Source: Caprella mutica
Lineage: Eukaryota > Arthropoda > Malacostraca > Amphipoda > Caprellidae
Direction of reading: 5' to 3'
Assembly (NCBI GenBank): GCA_947561585.1
Contig: CANNZV010002363.1
Span: 1 to 64,000 of the forward strand
DNA length: 64,000 bases
The number at the start of each line of letters is the position of its first letter. Within the stretch, counting starts at the first letter, position 1. Positions 31,080-42,778 of this stretch are shown in pieces. Both the position numbers and the translations under genes were made by a program. A model generated the notes under the pieces. That model had not been told where the DNA came from. It ran no database searches and saw nothing but the letters and a program-made list of their open reading frames with translations.

Positions 31080-33076
31080 GAAACTCTATATAAATGTCTT
31101 TTAGAAGACCGCGAGTTTCGAAAAAAATTCACAAAGAATGCAATCTGGGCTGCAGATACCTAGATTGGGGAGGTTGGAGGGAGTTGAGAGATGGATGAAG
31201 GTTATTACATTGAGTGAAGAAGAGGTGAAAAAAAGGATAGGGAAGTTGAAAAGCCATAAGCAGGGAGGTCCAGATAAGATAAAAGGGAGAAATGTACAGA
31301 GCGATAGCAGATAGTGAGGGATGCATGGGAAGGGTGACTGGAGCTTTCAATAGGATGTTAGAGTCAGGGCAGGTGAGTGGGAGGCTGGGAGCTGGAAGAA
31401 ATCCAAAACCTAAATGGTACCAAAAGCTCAAAGACCAACTGTAAATGAGCACAAACCAATAGCTTTGACAAATGTGGGGTATAAGGTGTTCATGGGTGTT
31501 GAAGGAGCGTTTGGTGGGACAGGTGATGAGTGATGCGAGAATTGGTTACATGCAGGCGGGTTTTACGGAGGGCAGGAGAATGGAGGAGAATTTGTTTCTG
31601 TTGGGATGGTGTGTGGAGGAGAAGTATAGGTTATGAGAAAGTTTGGTAGTGGCGGCTGTGGATTTTGAGAAGGCTTTTGATAGTGTGGATAGGGGGGCGT
31701 TGGTCACAGCGCTGAAGTATTACAAATGTGACCCTAGAGTGATAGATGTGGTGGTCAATTTGTATAGGGGTGATGGGACTGAGATTTGGAGGGAAGGCAG
31801 AAAGATGGGTGATACGGAGATAGGAAGGGGCATCAGACAAGGCTGCACTGGGTCCCCGCAACTTTTCTTGATGGTTGTGGCCTGTGGGGATGCTGATTGA
31901 GAGAATTGTTAGGGGAGGGTTGGGATGCAGAGTGAGAGGAATGTATATTCCATTTCTGTTTTACGCGGATGATGGGTTGTTGATGGCGGGTAGTGTGGGT
32001 GAGGTTGGGGAGATGGTGGGGAGGCTGGCTTTGGTGGCGGAGGGATTTGGAATGAGAATTAATAGAAGGAAGACGGTATGCATGGTATTTAATGGGGAGA
32101 AACCAGATGACGGAATGGTGGGGGGAGTGGATGTTGTGGACAGGATGAGATACTTGGGAATGGAAGTGGTGTCCAAGCGTGACTGTTTTAGAGAAAATAG
32201 GGAGAGGAAGTTGAAGCTGGCAGAGAAGATGAGCAACCTTACTTTTTCGGTGGTGTCCAGAGCGTGCGAGATGATGACATTAGGGAAGGTGTTTTGGAAG
32301 AGTGTGGTTCTGCTGGGAGTTTTGAGTGGAGGAGATGTGATGGTGTGGAGGAAGGGAGAGAGAGAGAGATTGCAGCGGGTGGAATCTGGAGGAAAATTCT
32401 GGGAGCACCTGGATATGCCGCCTCAGTGGCTCTACAGAGAGAGGTAGGTTGCTCTGGAGTGACTCCTAGAGACATGAAGGGGAAGATTTTGTTTTTGAAA
32501 CATATGATGGAGGGTGAGAATGGGTTGCTGAGGAGGATAGTTAATGCTGGTGATGTGAGGGGAGGAAATGGTGGATGGTTTAGACTCTAAACCATCCTCC
32601 ATGTCAAGTCCTACATGGAGGAGGTAGGACTTGACAGACAGCAGGTGAGAGATATGTCCAGGGAGCAGATTGTGGAAAGGATAAATGAGTGGGAACATGG
32701 AAGATGGCGAGAGGAGGTGAGAGGGAAGCATACTTTGAGGTATTATTATGAGATGAAGGAGAAGATAGGAGGGGAAAGATGCTATGATAATGGGTGGGGA
32801 TCGGTGTTGCTGTTCAGAGCAAGGACGGACTGTCTCAGGTTGAATTGGAGGAGGAGGTTTGTTGGAGGTGAGACAGTTTGTGACGTGTGTGAGTTGGGGG
32901 AGGAGACGTTGGAACATTTTTTAGTTGAGTGTGAAGGTCTGAGGGACTTGAGAGTGAGATATGGAGTGGAGAGTGTGGAGCAGGTTTTGTGTTTTGGGGA
33001 GAGGGGAGATGGGATGAAGGCCTACTTGGAGGAGGCTTGGGCAGAGAGAGGAAGATCACAGGGTGGTGGAATATAG
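31080..33076 (+). pseudogene. LINE reverse transcriptase and C-terminal finger
   Basis: Frames at 31643-31900, 31875-32447, 32264-32590 and 32615-33076 follow one another with shifts. They carry DFEKAFDSVD (RT motif with catalytic D), GCTGSP, FYADDGLLM (catalytic DD) and the terminal CDVC … H … C finger. The protein would nick and copy its own RNA at the target. Confidence 0.85.
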
Positions 33077-33181
33077 GTGTGGGGGGCTGACGGTGGGGGT
33101 GAAGCCTCTATACCGTTAGTCCTGGGTGGCGTTGAGAAGCCTATACCCAAGATACTGGACTGGACTGGAGGGCCGGCCACA

Positions 33182-33499
33182 GCTAAATTAATGGTTACAT
33201 AGAATGATGATAGAAATTAATTCAAAATCTCCCGCATCTAAATTAATGATTACATAAGAATTAATTCAAGTCTCAAGATATCCTGCTGAGAATTGAGATA
33301 TATAAATTTATAGAGACAAATTGAAATCGTCCTCAAAATGAAATCTTGGAGACAGATTTGGAACACTTTGCCAGTCTGCAGAATATGAAACATTTTTCAA
33401 AGACTCTCTAGACTCTGGAGGAGCTTTTGATTGAATATTAGAAATTGGAGATCTCTGCGGGAGATCATGAATTAATTCCTATGTTACCATTAATTTAGC
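33182..33499. mobile_element. Foldback MITE downstream of the LINE
   Basis: Ends GCTAAATTAATGGTTACATA and TATGTTACCATTAATTTAGC are inverted. Inner AATTAATTC and CTCCCGCA motifs are also inverted. About 318 bp, no coding. Confidence 0.75.
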
Positions 33500-35203
33500 C
33501 CATGTTTTAAAGTATAGTGGCGACTTTTGAGGGGTTAAATAAGTTAGAAAACTTGTAAATAACAAGTAAATCACTCCTAAAATAGTCTCAAGAGATATAC
33601 CTAGGGTAATACATCAAATACTGGACAAAGTCAAAATACACCACAATTCACGAAAACCCTCACCACTTCAACACGGAACACAAACTGTTTATGAAACTGT
33701 GATGGTTTGAAATGGATACGTATCTTAAAGCTGAGTGGCGCACCACTGTACATTCTATTAGATAGGTATTTTGAATACAGATTAATGATAAATGGAGTGA
33801 ATTTGTTAGGTACCTAGTTTCAGAGAATGTTCATTGAGACTTGAGTCGCTAATATATCTTTTTTTTCTTCAAAAATAAGTCAACAAATATTAGTAATGCA
33901 GTTGCCAGTCGTCATAATTTAATTCCAATTTTGAAAGTCGACAGTCGCCAACTCAATATACCTATATTATTATAACTACCTAAATTAATTGAGAGCGAAT
34001 CAGCCAATCCGAGAGAGGCATACAACTGATACCAGCCAATCACAGAGAGCCTGAGAGAAGCATACTTTCTTTCATAGTAATTCATTTGTTTTTTTCCTAT
34101 AATTAGTCAGAGAGCATCATATTTAAATGACAAGTAGTGACCACATCATTCATAACAAAAGAACACAGAAAACAGAAAACTAATGTACAATTTGAATTAT
34201 ACATCGTCACTGTGGTCTGTGGAGCGCGCCATATCAAAACAAAATGGCTGCTTTGTTTACATTTCAACAAAGATGCGCGGTTCCGCCGTTTATGATTATG
34301 AGTCACCAATTTTAATTTTAAATCTAATTTAAGTGCTCATTAGTCGTCTATATATGTGAAAGATACTTATTTTCACATATTTTAAGTCGACAATTAATCG
34401 GCAACTTAATACATACTCTTGAACTAGGGATAGGTAATTGTTTTATCAGATATATGACTGACGCCTGATGGTACCTAAATCCAATGAATTTATACTACAC
34501 AGTTTTACTATTTGATTGAGATGTTTAATTTGGAATAGAAAATAAAATTCATCATAGAAAACTGTAATTAAAATTTTATGGTGTAACTATTGTAAACTTT
34601 CAGTCTGAGGTGTAAATAAAAACTTAATAGTTAGCCGTTAGGTAGATGTATCGGGGGGGGGGCGTGCCACCTCCCGAACCCCCCTGCCAGGTCATTAAAC
34701 AATCATGAAGTGTGCAGAGTAACAAACTAGCGGATACAAAAAACTTCATAACAGTTATTTACTTTGAGATCATTAATAGAAAGTACAGTGGTGCGCCGCT
34801 CAGCTTTTAGATACTGTTGTTGAAAGGTGATGCCAAGCTCTTTCGATGTTCCCGCTAGATTTCAGAATATTCTCGTCGTATAAATATGTTTAATCTGGTA
34901 AACTGAAAGAGCCAATATTTACATGATAACGGATAATTTACCGGATATTATGAACTGTCGGACATTATCGGACGGATATTTATATATTACCGGATATAGT
35001 GTAATTCATTAATTGACGAATATTTGTATGATACGAATGCTCCTTTCATTACAAAAAGTATAAATTACGATATATATACGATAATACGGACTATTAATAA
35101 CTATATTAATCATTTTGATGTAAAATAAACATAAGTAGTTTTAGCACCTTTCAAACAAACGAGAATATATAAGCATATCTAGTAATTTATCAGCTATCAC
35201 CCA
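33500..35203. other. Non-coding stretch with module B
   Basis: Mostly AT-rich. 34650-34745 is a forward copy of module B (GGGGGGGGCGTGCCACC … CAAACTAGCGGATACAA). 34910-35000 has repeated ACCGGATAT / CGGATAATT words that may be the left end of the Tigger-like element; similar words occur at 38225-38265. No host gene seen. Confidence 0.45.
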
Positions 35204-37648
35204 TTACAACGTCTTCTTAGCAATCGTGCTCCTCGTCTTCTTTAATTTCTTATCGCAGTAGAATTTCAATTTCAGTTCCTCTTCATTCATAGCTACCACT
35301 TCATCAGAAATACAATCTTTGTGAAACCACAAGTCATATTTGGAATTCGAACAGCCGATCCATGCTTCACATTCCTCCCATCTTTCTCCTCCTAGGCAGG
35401 TATGGCACACCTCCTTATCAAGGATTAGTGATTCATCAGAATTGTCGTCCATAATTACCTGTTGCTCCTCTTCATCAGTCTCTTCGTTATCAACTTCTGT
35501 TCTTCCCTTCTTGTTATTAATTTTTCTTTGTTGTTTCTCTTCCCTCAAACGCTTCCTATTTTTCTTTTCCTCTAGAGCCTTTTTACATCCTGTTGATTCC
35601 GTATCGCAGTACGGACCACCTGCCCAGACACTGCAGGATGCAACTTTGTTTTGGGCTTCACCACTTTGCGGGTGAAGATTAAATTCTCCGAAATTTTCAA
35701 ATGAGTCTTGAATGGAGAACGCTCAGACGAATCAAACAATACAAGACGTGCAACTGATGGAGTGGAGCTTGTACCCTCTCCAGGATCATAATTGATCAAA
35801 CTGGAAGATCTCGGTGGGGTAGATGGATTCATTGGACCTGGCAATGTTTGATCACTCGCATCAGCAGGGTTCTCAATTGATTAGTTGTTGCTTTCATGCG
35901 CATCTCCAGTTACTTCTGCTGCATTTTCATTCTGATCAGTTGAATCTGCATCCAATTCAATTGAACTCTGATCCATTGAATCATTGACTTGATGATGAAG
36001 CAAATTGTTAGTCTCTTTGTAGAATTTTCACAAAGAACCCAAATGTGTCTCATCAGTGACATCATAGCCATTGGCCTCTCGTTCTTTGAACAACTTTTTT
36101 GTTCCTTCCGTTAAACAGTTTGCAAATATTTGTTGCAGTCTCAACATACCAATCCGTTCATGCTGATTAATGGTAGACCGAGTTGGAGTCTCCTTTGGAA
36201 CAGGTGGTATTAGCCTATCGTATGCCACAGCATCTGGATTAAAAGGCACAAGGCCACTTCTTCTGAATCCAGCAATCACATTTTGGGGGGCTTCAACAGC
36301 TCACTGCCACGCAGTGTTGAATGTTGGAAAAAAATGGGTCTTCGACATGGAGAGTCCTCTATATTTCTTCGCAAAGTCATTCAGTGACTGATTCCAGAAC
36401 TTTTTCAAAGGACCGTAAACCGAAATGTCCAAGGGCTGAATTATGTGGCTTGCGTGTGGCGGAAAACTAAAAAGAATTATTTTTCTTTCACTGCAAAATT
36501 CAGAACTGCCAAATTTATGTGGCTTGTGTGCCCATCCATAAAGACTACAATAGGGAAGGCAACTTTATTCACAACACTTGGATAAAAACAGTTTGCCAGC
36601 CACCCAAAAAAGCAGGCTGCTGACATCCATCCATTTGCAGAAACACCAACATCAAAGTCCTCAGCGTTGACGTCTTGGAAGTTGAAGTTTGGTGGAACTC
36701 CTGGAAAAAGGACAAACGGTTTCGAAAAAGCTCCGTCAGCAGAGGCACTCCCGAAAACCGTAATTTGCTCTCTGCTGTCGGGAGCTATTCTGTAGACATT
36801 CTTTGACACTCTACCTGTCAGAATCCTGAGCTTCCCGTTTGTGCCCGCCAGCGGAAACCCAGTTTCGTCCAAATTAAAAATTTGATTAGAATTTTCATGC
36901 TGGAAAAACTCTGATGCAATAATATGGAACTCATCACGCAAAATGTCCTCCAACTGTTTAAACCAATTTCTAATTTGAGGTTCATTGACATATGCCCATT
37001 GGTATCCCAGGTTTTCTGGGACTCGAGAAGTCAACACAGGCCACCTTTTTAGAAATCGATAAATCCAAAAGATACTGGGCATATTATCTGCAAACTTGGG
37101 GTCTGGAACAGCAGCACCAGCAGCTTGCAGTACATCTCTTTCTTTATCGAGTACAGATTTAACGATAGCTGGGAGTTCTTTTTTGGTTACTCCATAACCT
37201 ATTTTGGCCTTTGCTAGAATCCACTGGACAAGTTGTTCTTCCTGCTTGACACTGAGTGCTGAGTTCGGTTACTTAATTACTCACCAATGAAATTTTATTA
37301 ATCTGTAAATTGATTATTAAGCCGACTAAGTAGAAACAATACACTGAAAAACAAAAATTTGATTACGTTTTCATTTTCATCTGTAATTATATACTTTGGT
37401 ATATATATAGGAGCTGGAAACTAAGATAATTGATACAAACTCCTAATGCAGGAGAATTGGAATGAGATATTAAATTTACTTACCAGGTACCAGGTTTGTT
37501 TTTTCCATCACGATATCTTTGGAGACATCTGTCCTTGATGCCGTATGCCGTACCTCTGTGAAGCTGCCTTGTATGTCATGCCGTTCTTCACGGCAGCCAC
37601 AGCTTCCAACAAAATATCTTGGTTATATAGTTTTCTTTGAGGCATATT
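35204..37648 (-). pseudogene. pogo/Tigger-like transposase pseudogene
   Basis: Exon 1 (about 37648-37492) encodes a Psq-type helix-turn-helix beginning MPQRKLYNQDILLEAV. A small duplication (TACGGCA twice) shifts its frame. A donor GGTAAGT at about 37488 and the resumed frame at 37265 suggest an intron. Then come a CENP-B-like HTH, and a DDE domain with NLDETG, FMDGHTSH and IIQPLD (three catalytic aspartates). The frame is broken near 36500 by a missing base and by a stop at about 36303. The tail (35548-35204) has a PHD-like finger, CHTC … C … H … C, as in several invertebrate Tigger-like proteins. It would cut and paste elements at TA, but is inactive as read. Confidence 0.85.
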
Positions 37649-38784
37649 GATAAGTAAAGAATGATAAATAATAAGGATTCAATTCTGTAAATAAATAATA
37701 TATGTTAATTACCTATATAAGATTACTATAAAGGACTGTTCGCTTTATAACGTTCTCTAATATCCTATGGGAAACATTTCTAATGTGTCCAAATATTTTG
37801 CAAATTTTTTATATAGATATCGGATGCAGTTTTGCTTTTTTCCGGGTACTTGTAAATTGTCAAAGCTCTTACATTATACCGGATGAAATATTTCAATCGA
37901 CTTTTACAAATCTAGCGGGAAAATTGCTTATCACACATGTTCCAATATCTTGTGGCAACACTTCGATCGTATCAAAACAATAATGGCGGGTGGTGCGAAC
38001 GAGTACTAACGAAGATAACTAGTCTCAGTTTTCACGCGTGTCATCCAAATTATCGGTTATTACACAGTATTGGTGTTATTAGTGTCAATATATTGTTATA
38101 TACGTAAATTATTTTTAAAATTTCTTATGAATTAATATGTTGGATGACTATAATTAACTTCCTAAGCACAAGATGATTACCTCTGACCACTCTCTATGAA
38201 ATAATGACTTTTTTTAATATTCATCCGGTAATGCGCTACATCCGGTATCCGATTAATTACTATACATCATTGCATCAGGCATGAAGCATAACTTATAAGG
38301 ATGTTTCCAAGTGTAAGATCTCCTTTAGGAAGCCGAATTTCTCCTTTAAAGTATCTTTTATGTGGCGACCTGGATCCATTTTGGTGACATTCCTGCCCAC
38401 TTTAAAATAAATAAAATAATTTTTTAATTTATTTTCATTTCAATAAGTATTTATTTACATTGTAATTAAAGATAGAATTAAGTTTTATTTATTAATAGTC
38501 TGTATCCTAGATAGGAGATTAGAGAATATAAATTGTGTATCTTTTAGGTTAAAATTAGGTTTCCTGAGGATGATTTTTGAATAAATCGAAATCTTGAAAA
38601 GAAATGGCCTTTTTCATTATGACTCTTGTTATACATTTTATTTTGAAATTGCGGTTCCCAAGGACAAAATCTATTCAACCCATTTTGTGACACACGGATG
38701 GACAGATGGACGCGGTGCTTATTATAGTATAGTTAAACTAGCTTATGTGCACTCAGTAGAGCGCATACCTTCATCTCTGCTTTG
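37649..38784. other. Non-coding stretch
   Basis: AT-rich. 38225-38265 has CCGGTAATGCGCTACATCCG and CCGGTATCCG, which may be the far end of the Tigger-like element. Otherwise nothing. Confidence 0.35.
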
Positions 38785-39327
38785 ACCCCGGACCCGTTCT
38801 CTCCCAAAATTTAAGAAACTGCTAACTGGATAATAACCAATCATCCCACCAAGTTTCATGCAATATGGTACAATACTTTTTGAGTGATCGAGTTATAAAT
38901 GACCTTTGACCGGATCGCTTCCAAAATTCTACCATAGTATTCCTGGGCATTGACCAATCCGTCCAATCGTCCCATCAAATTTCAGACAATTTGAGTGAAT
39001 ACTTTCGGAGTTATTGAGTTACAAATAGCCTCGACTTTGATCTTTGACCCGATTGCTCCCAAAATCTAACAAAATGGTTCCTGTATATTGACCAATCGTC
39101 CCATCAAGTTTCATGCAATATGGTTCAATACTTTTTCAGTTATAAATGACCTTGACCTTTGACCGGGTCGCTCCCAAAATTCTAGCAGCAGGTCAATGGA
39201 CATGAACCTATCGTTTCACTAAATTTCAGGCAATTTGGTTGAATACTTTTCAGTTATGCGAATAACAAGATGATAAATAAATAAATTCCGATGAAAATAT
39301 GACCTTCCCGCATTCTGCGAAGGTAAC
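38785..39327 (+). repeat. Repeat D, with internal ~110-145 bp tandem units
   Basis: Four units each contain a TTTGACC(C/G)G…CTCCCAAAAT stretch (38781, 38909, 39053, 39164), ACCAATC(G)TCCCA and TTTCATGCAATATGG. It ends with an ATAAATAAATAAAT tract and a hairpin CCTTCCCGCATTCTGCGAAG. Tandem-unit repeats with such a hairpin tail are widespread in invertebrates; the class is unclear to me. Confidence 0.7.
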
Positions 39328-39624
39328 AATCATGAAAAGTTATTGAAATATGAAGGATAACAACTTATTCTTCTACGACCCTAACTTATTTTCATTTTAA
39401 ATAATTAAATATATATATATCTATTCATTTGGTGTCCGCTTTTACTCGACAGATATTAAACATAATGAATGTAACTATGATACGCTTTGACTTGATATTC
39501 AAATTCCTCTGTTTTTATTCAATTTTTGAATGTATTTTATCTATAGAACAAATTAGACTATACAGAAAATTCAATTTTAATTTAATTCATTAAAAGTAAC
39601 CTTTATAATAACGGGTAATAAATT
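39328..39624. other. AT-rich stretch, nothing seen
   Basis: No ORF, repeat or signal I can support. Confidence 0.3.
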
Positions 39625-40029
39625 GGTATTGATGATGACCCGATATTTTTAACGGGAAAGTACACTAGTTTATATATAATATACCATAGATATAATTTAT
39701 ATATCATAATATTTTAGTAATATTTATGATCACCCTATATACTAATACCAATGCCCTCTGTGATATTACAGAGGGCATTGGTCTCTGTCTGTTGGTTGGT
39801 TGGTTGGTTGGTTGCAAGAAAAAAGTATATAAAAAATACATTTTATATTTTTATTCAAATTATATTTATACACACATTTTATTTACACAAACTTTTATTT
39901 ACATTTACATTTTATTTTCATATACATTTTATTTTACATATATTTATTTTTTATAGTATACTTTTTAACATAATTTTTTTCTTTTACTATTGATGACCAA
40001 TTAATTTTAATGGGGAAGCACACTAGTAT
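39625..40029. repeat. Element bounded by TTTTAA(C/T)GGGAAGCACACTAGT-like ends
   Basis: The stretch TTTTAACGGGAAAGTACACT (then AGT) at about 39647 recurs as TTTTAATGGGGAAGCACACT (then AGT) at about 40005, each preceded by TGATGA. Between them lie a hairpin ACCAATGCCCTCTGTGATAT with its inverse, and a TTGG microsatellite (39794-39814). A Helitron-like 3' end (hairpin then CTAGT) is possible but unproven. Confidence 0.45.
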
Positions 40030-40495
40030 GATAATAAATGAGATATTCAAACTGAAAATTTAAATAATTGCTATGCTATCCCAAATAAAATATCAAATAC
40101 GTATTGAGAGTCTGTATGTTCGTATAAAATATTTGTCATGATTTATAAATTTCAACTTTTATTTGTTAAATTCTTATAAGTTATAAGTATTGTAAAACCT
40201 GAGACTGAGAGATAAACATGACATAGACATCGTTTCTGTTCCATTGTCATCTGAACTGGAGTGAGTACAAACGTCGGGTCGTGTCCGTTCCGAAGTTTCA
40301 TAAGCTTCCCCGTTGTTTCCGATCCGATCAGGTGGGCGACAAACTTTAGAGTTTAGACTGGTCATTTTTTAGCGTCGTTCACAGAATAGAGGCACAAAAA
40401 TAATTATTGTTATGATTACATTTAATATAATTAATTAATTTATTAGAGGCATAATATTTATTAGAAATTACCTGTATCTGTAATACATGTAGGTA
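40030..40495. other. Non-coding stretch, nothing seen
   Basis: A 63-codon minus-strand ORF at 40174-40365 has no recognisable feature. No repeat supported. Confidence 0.3.
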
Positions 40496-40680
40496 CATAT
40501 TGGTTATCAATATCATATTGGTTATAATTATCATACTGGTTATAATTATCATACTGGTTATCTCTTTCATTTTGATTATTCTTATTTTATTGTTTATCAT
40601 TATCTTATTGGTTACCATTATCATATAGGTTATCTTTTCCATATTGGTTATCATTATCATTTTGGTTATCATATGATAAT
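40496..40680 (+). repeat. ~18 bp minisatellite (TATCATACTGGTTATAAT)
   Basis: About 10 degenerate copies. The 129-codon minus-strand ORF here is a by-product. Confidence 0.75.
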
Positions 40681-41234
40681 GGTATCTATGAATGATACAA
40701 ATTTGTGCCTCTATAATTCTATTCTGGGAGAGACCCAAATTTGAAATTTGTAAGATTGTAACAATCAATAAAATTACTAAACGTTCATCATTACAATTAT
40801 ATGGTTAGGTTTTTATTTTACATCTTAGTCTTAGTTGGCTGAGACTCTATAGATTAAATCGTCTTGGTTGTTGGCTGCCCATTATCTATTCGATATTTCG
40901 TTTTCTTGGTCGTGATTCTGGTGGCAATGGATTGAAGCCGGCTTCTGTTCTGAAAATAAAATAAATATTAATGTTGAAATTATGTCGGACTTGGTTATTT
41001 AGAAGACGGTGTTGGTGTATTGCAATTATGCATCATTATATATCACCAGCTGGAACTCTGATGCAACCAACTACCGCATGGCCGCGAAAGGATGGATTAG
41101 TTCAGTACCTAATATACTGAATATAGTCTTGAAACTTACCACATATATATTGGTCGTGCGTGGTCATGCGTATTTTATATGTTGGTAATGCGTGGCTGTG
41201 CGTGGTCATGTGTCTTTTAGTCAAACCGGCTGCA
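40681..41234. other. Non-coding stretch, nothing seen
   Basis: No conserved ORF, no repeat I can support beyond short GTGGTCATGCGT words at 41155-41215. Confidence 0.3.
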
Positions 41235-41560
41235 GACTGGGAAAATTGTAAGCCAATTTTTCAGCCAAAATTTCTTAAAAATTCTGAGCCAAGCCAATTT
41301 GGCTCATTTTTTGAAGATTCCAAGCCAAAATTAACATGGAAACCCATGTATATTACCATGTATAAGAGCCAATTAATTGGCTTAGATTTGAAATGGTCAA
41401 ATCTTAGATATGTCTTATTGGCTTTAAATTTTGAATTAATTCCTATGTTCCCATGTAAATTTTGTCTTGAAATCTTCAAAAATGAGCCAAATTGGTTTGG
41501 CTCAGATTTTTTGTGAAATTTTGGCTCAAAAATTGGCTTACAATTTTCCAGCCTCTGAAA
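41235..41560. mobile_element. Foldback MITE family F, copy 1
   Basis: GGGAAAATTGTAAGCCAATT at the left and AATTGGCTTACAATTTTCC at the right are inverted. The pairing continues through GAGCCAAGCCAATTTGGCTC. The overlapping ORFs (118 and 72 codons, opposite strands) reflect the palindrome. Confidence 0.8.
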
Positions 41561-41574
41561 TATGGATGTATAAG

Positions 41575-42120
41575 AGTATGTCAGTTAAAGCCAATTAATC
41601 GGCTTAGATTTGAAAGGTCAAATCTCGGATATGTCTAATTGGCTTTAAATTTTGAATTAATTACTATGTTATGTTTCCATGTTAAGGTCACGCAGGTAAA
41701 TTCAAGAGAGTAAAGAGTCTCTAAAACATTCTGAACCGAGATTACATTAAAATGTTGCATAGCTATCAAAATAAGCGCAGTGCATGCTATAATTTATTAT
41801 TTTGTTTTAAACGAGTGTTTTGAAGCTATGACCTTTCAGTTTGTTATAGGCCGTAATTAGTTGGTGGGCCGCAATTTACCTGCTTGACCCTAATTTTGGC
41901 TTGAAATCTTCAAAAGCTGAGCCAAATTGGCTTGGCTCAGATTTTTTGTGAAATTTTGACTCTTAGATTGGCTTACAATTTTCCATTCTCTGAAACATGG
42001 ATGGGAACATAGGAATTAATTCAAAATTTTAAGCCAATTAGACATATCTGAGTTTTGACCTTTCGAAATCTTAAACCTATTAATTGGCTTTAATTGACAT
42101 ACTTTGTAACATGGACAGTC
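41575..42120. mobile_element. Foldback MITE family F, copy 2
   Basis: Inverted ends around TATGTCAGTTAAAGCCAATT (41597) and AATTGGCTTTAATTGACATA (42074). It shares the GAGCCAAATTGGCTTGGCTC and GAATTAATT motifs with copy 1 and has about 170 bp of unrelated sequence (41690-41880) in the middle. Confidence 0.7.
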
Positions 42121-42204
42121 AGTGGAATTTTTCTCTTTGAAAATAATATTCTGGCCTCTGGCTAAGTCAGTGGAATTTTAGCTATTTATTCCTATGTACC
42201 CAGT

Positions 42205-42590
42205 CCTAGCCTATATTTGATGCCAAAAACTCCACTAACTTTTTCAAAAAGCTGGAAAAAATCCACCATAAATTTCAAATAATTTGGCTGAATCACCAAC
42301 ATTTTCCTATTTTATCCACCGAATTTTAATGGTAGCATAGGAATAAATAGCTAAAAATCCACCGACTTTGCTGGAATATTATTTTCAAAGGAAAAAAATT
42401 TGACCGATATGTTGGTTGAATTTACCATGAAATAGCTACAGACTGGTAAGTTACTATTAATTTTCAGTGGATAAATTGGGAAAATGTTTAATGTTGGTGG
42501 ATCAGCAAATTTATTGGAAATTGTTGGTGGATTTTTAATTTTTTCAGCTTTTTGAAAAATTCAGTGGAATTTTGTGCACCAAATACAGAC
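42205..42590. mobile_element. Foldback element with CCACC-rich arms
   Basis: ATCCACC, CACCAACATTTTCC and TTTTTCAAAAAGCTG motifs at 42235-42315 are inverted at 42465-42575. It ends about 190 bp before the EMC7 start codon, so it may overlap the promoter. Confidence 0.7.
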
Positions 42591-42778
42591 AGGACCATGA
42601 TGACCCTACCCGGGCTGTATTTACATAATCACATTAACTTTACTGTGAAAAGAATAAGAGATCTCTAGTCTCTACAAAAAGTTTACCAGTTTAACTCGTG
42701 TAGCTAATATATCTTCTGCAGAAATTAGTTTTAAATAATTATCCTGTTTCTTTCCAGTCATTTTCCCTCTATTTACTA

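Larger units (their letters stand above)
28090..33180 (+). mobile_element. Decayed non-LTR (LINE) retrotransposon
   Basis: In order on the plus strand: endonuclease (GDFNGHVG at about 28190, then RSVIDFYLVN and SDHC to 29525), a linker of charged coiled sequence (29560-30400), reverse transcriptase (AAVDFEKAFDSVDRG at 31650, RQGCTGSP at 31836, YADD near 31956), and a C-terminal zinc finger with CDVC … HFLVEC (32880-32930). Many frameshifts break it. Endonuclease-RT-CCHC order places it among APE-type LINEs; the clade is uncertain. Interrupted by an antisense LINE piece, three MITEs and a minisatellite. Confidence 0.88.

Noticed and set aside
41160..41516. 118-codon plus-strand ORF with repeated lysine-proline words
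   Set aside because: Lies across both arms of a foldback MITE; the opposite strand is open as well, as expected from a palindrome.
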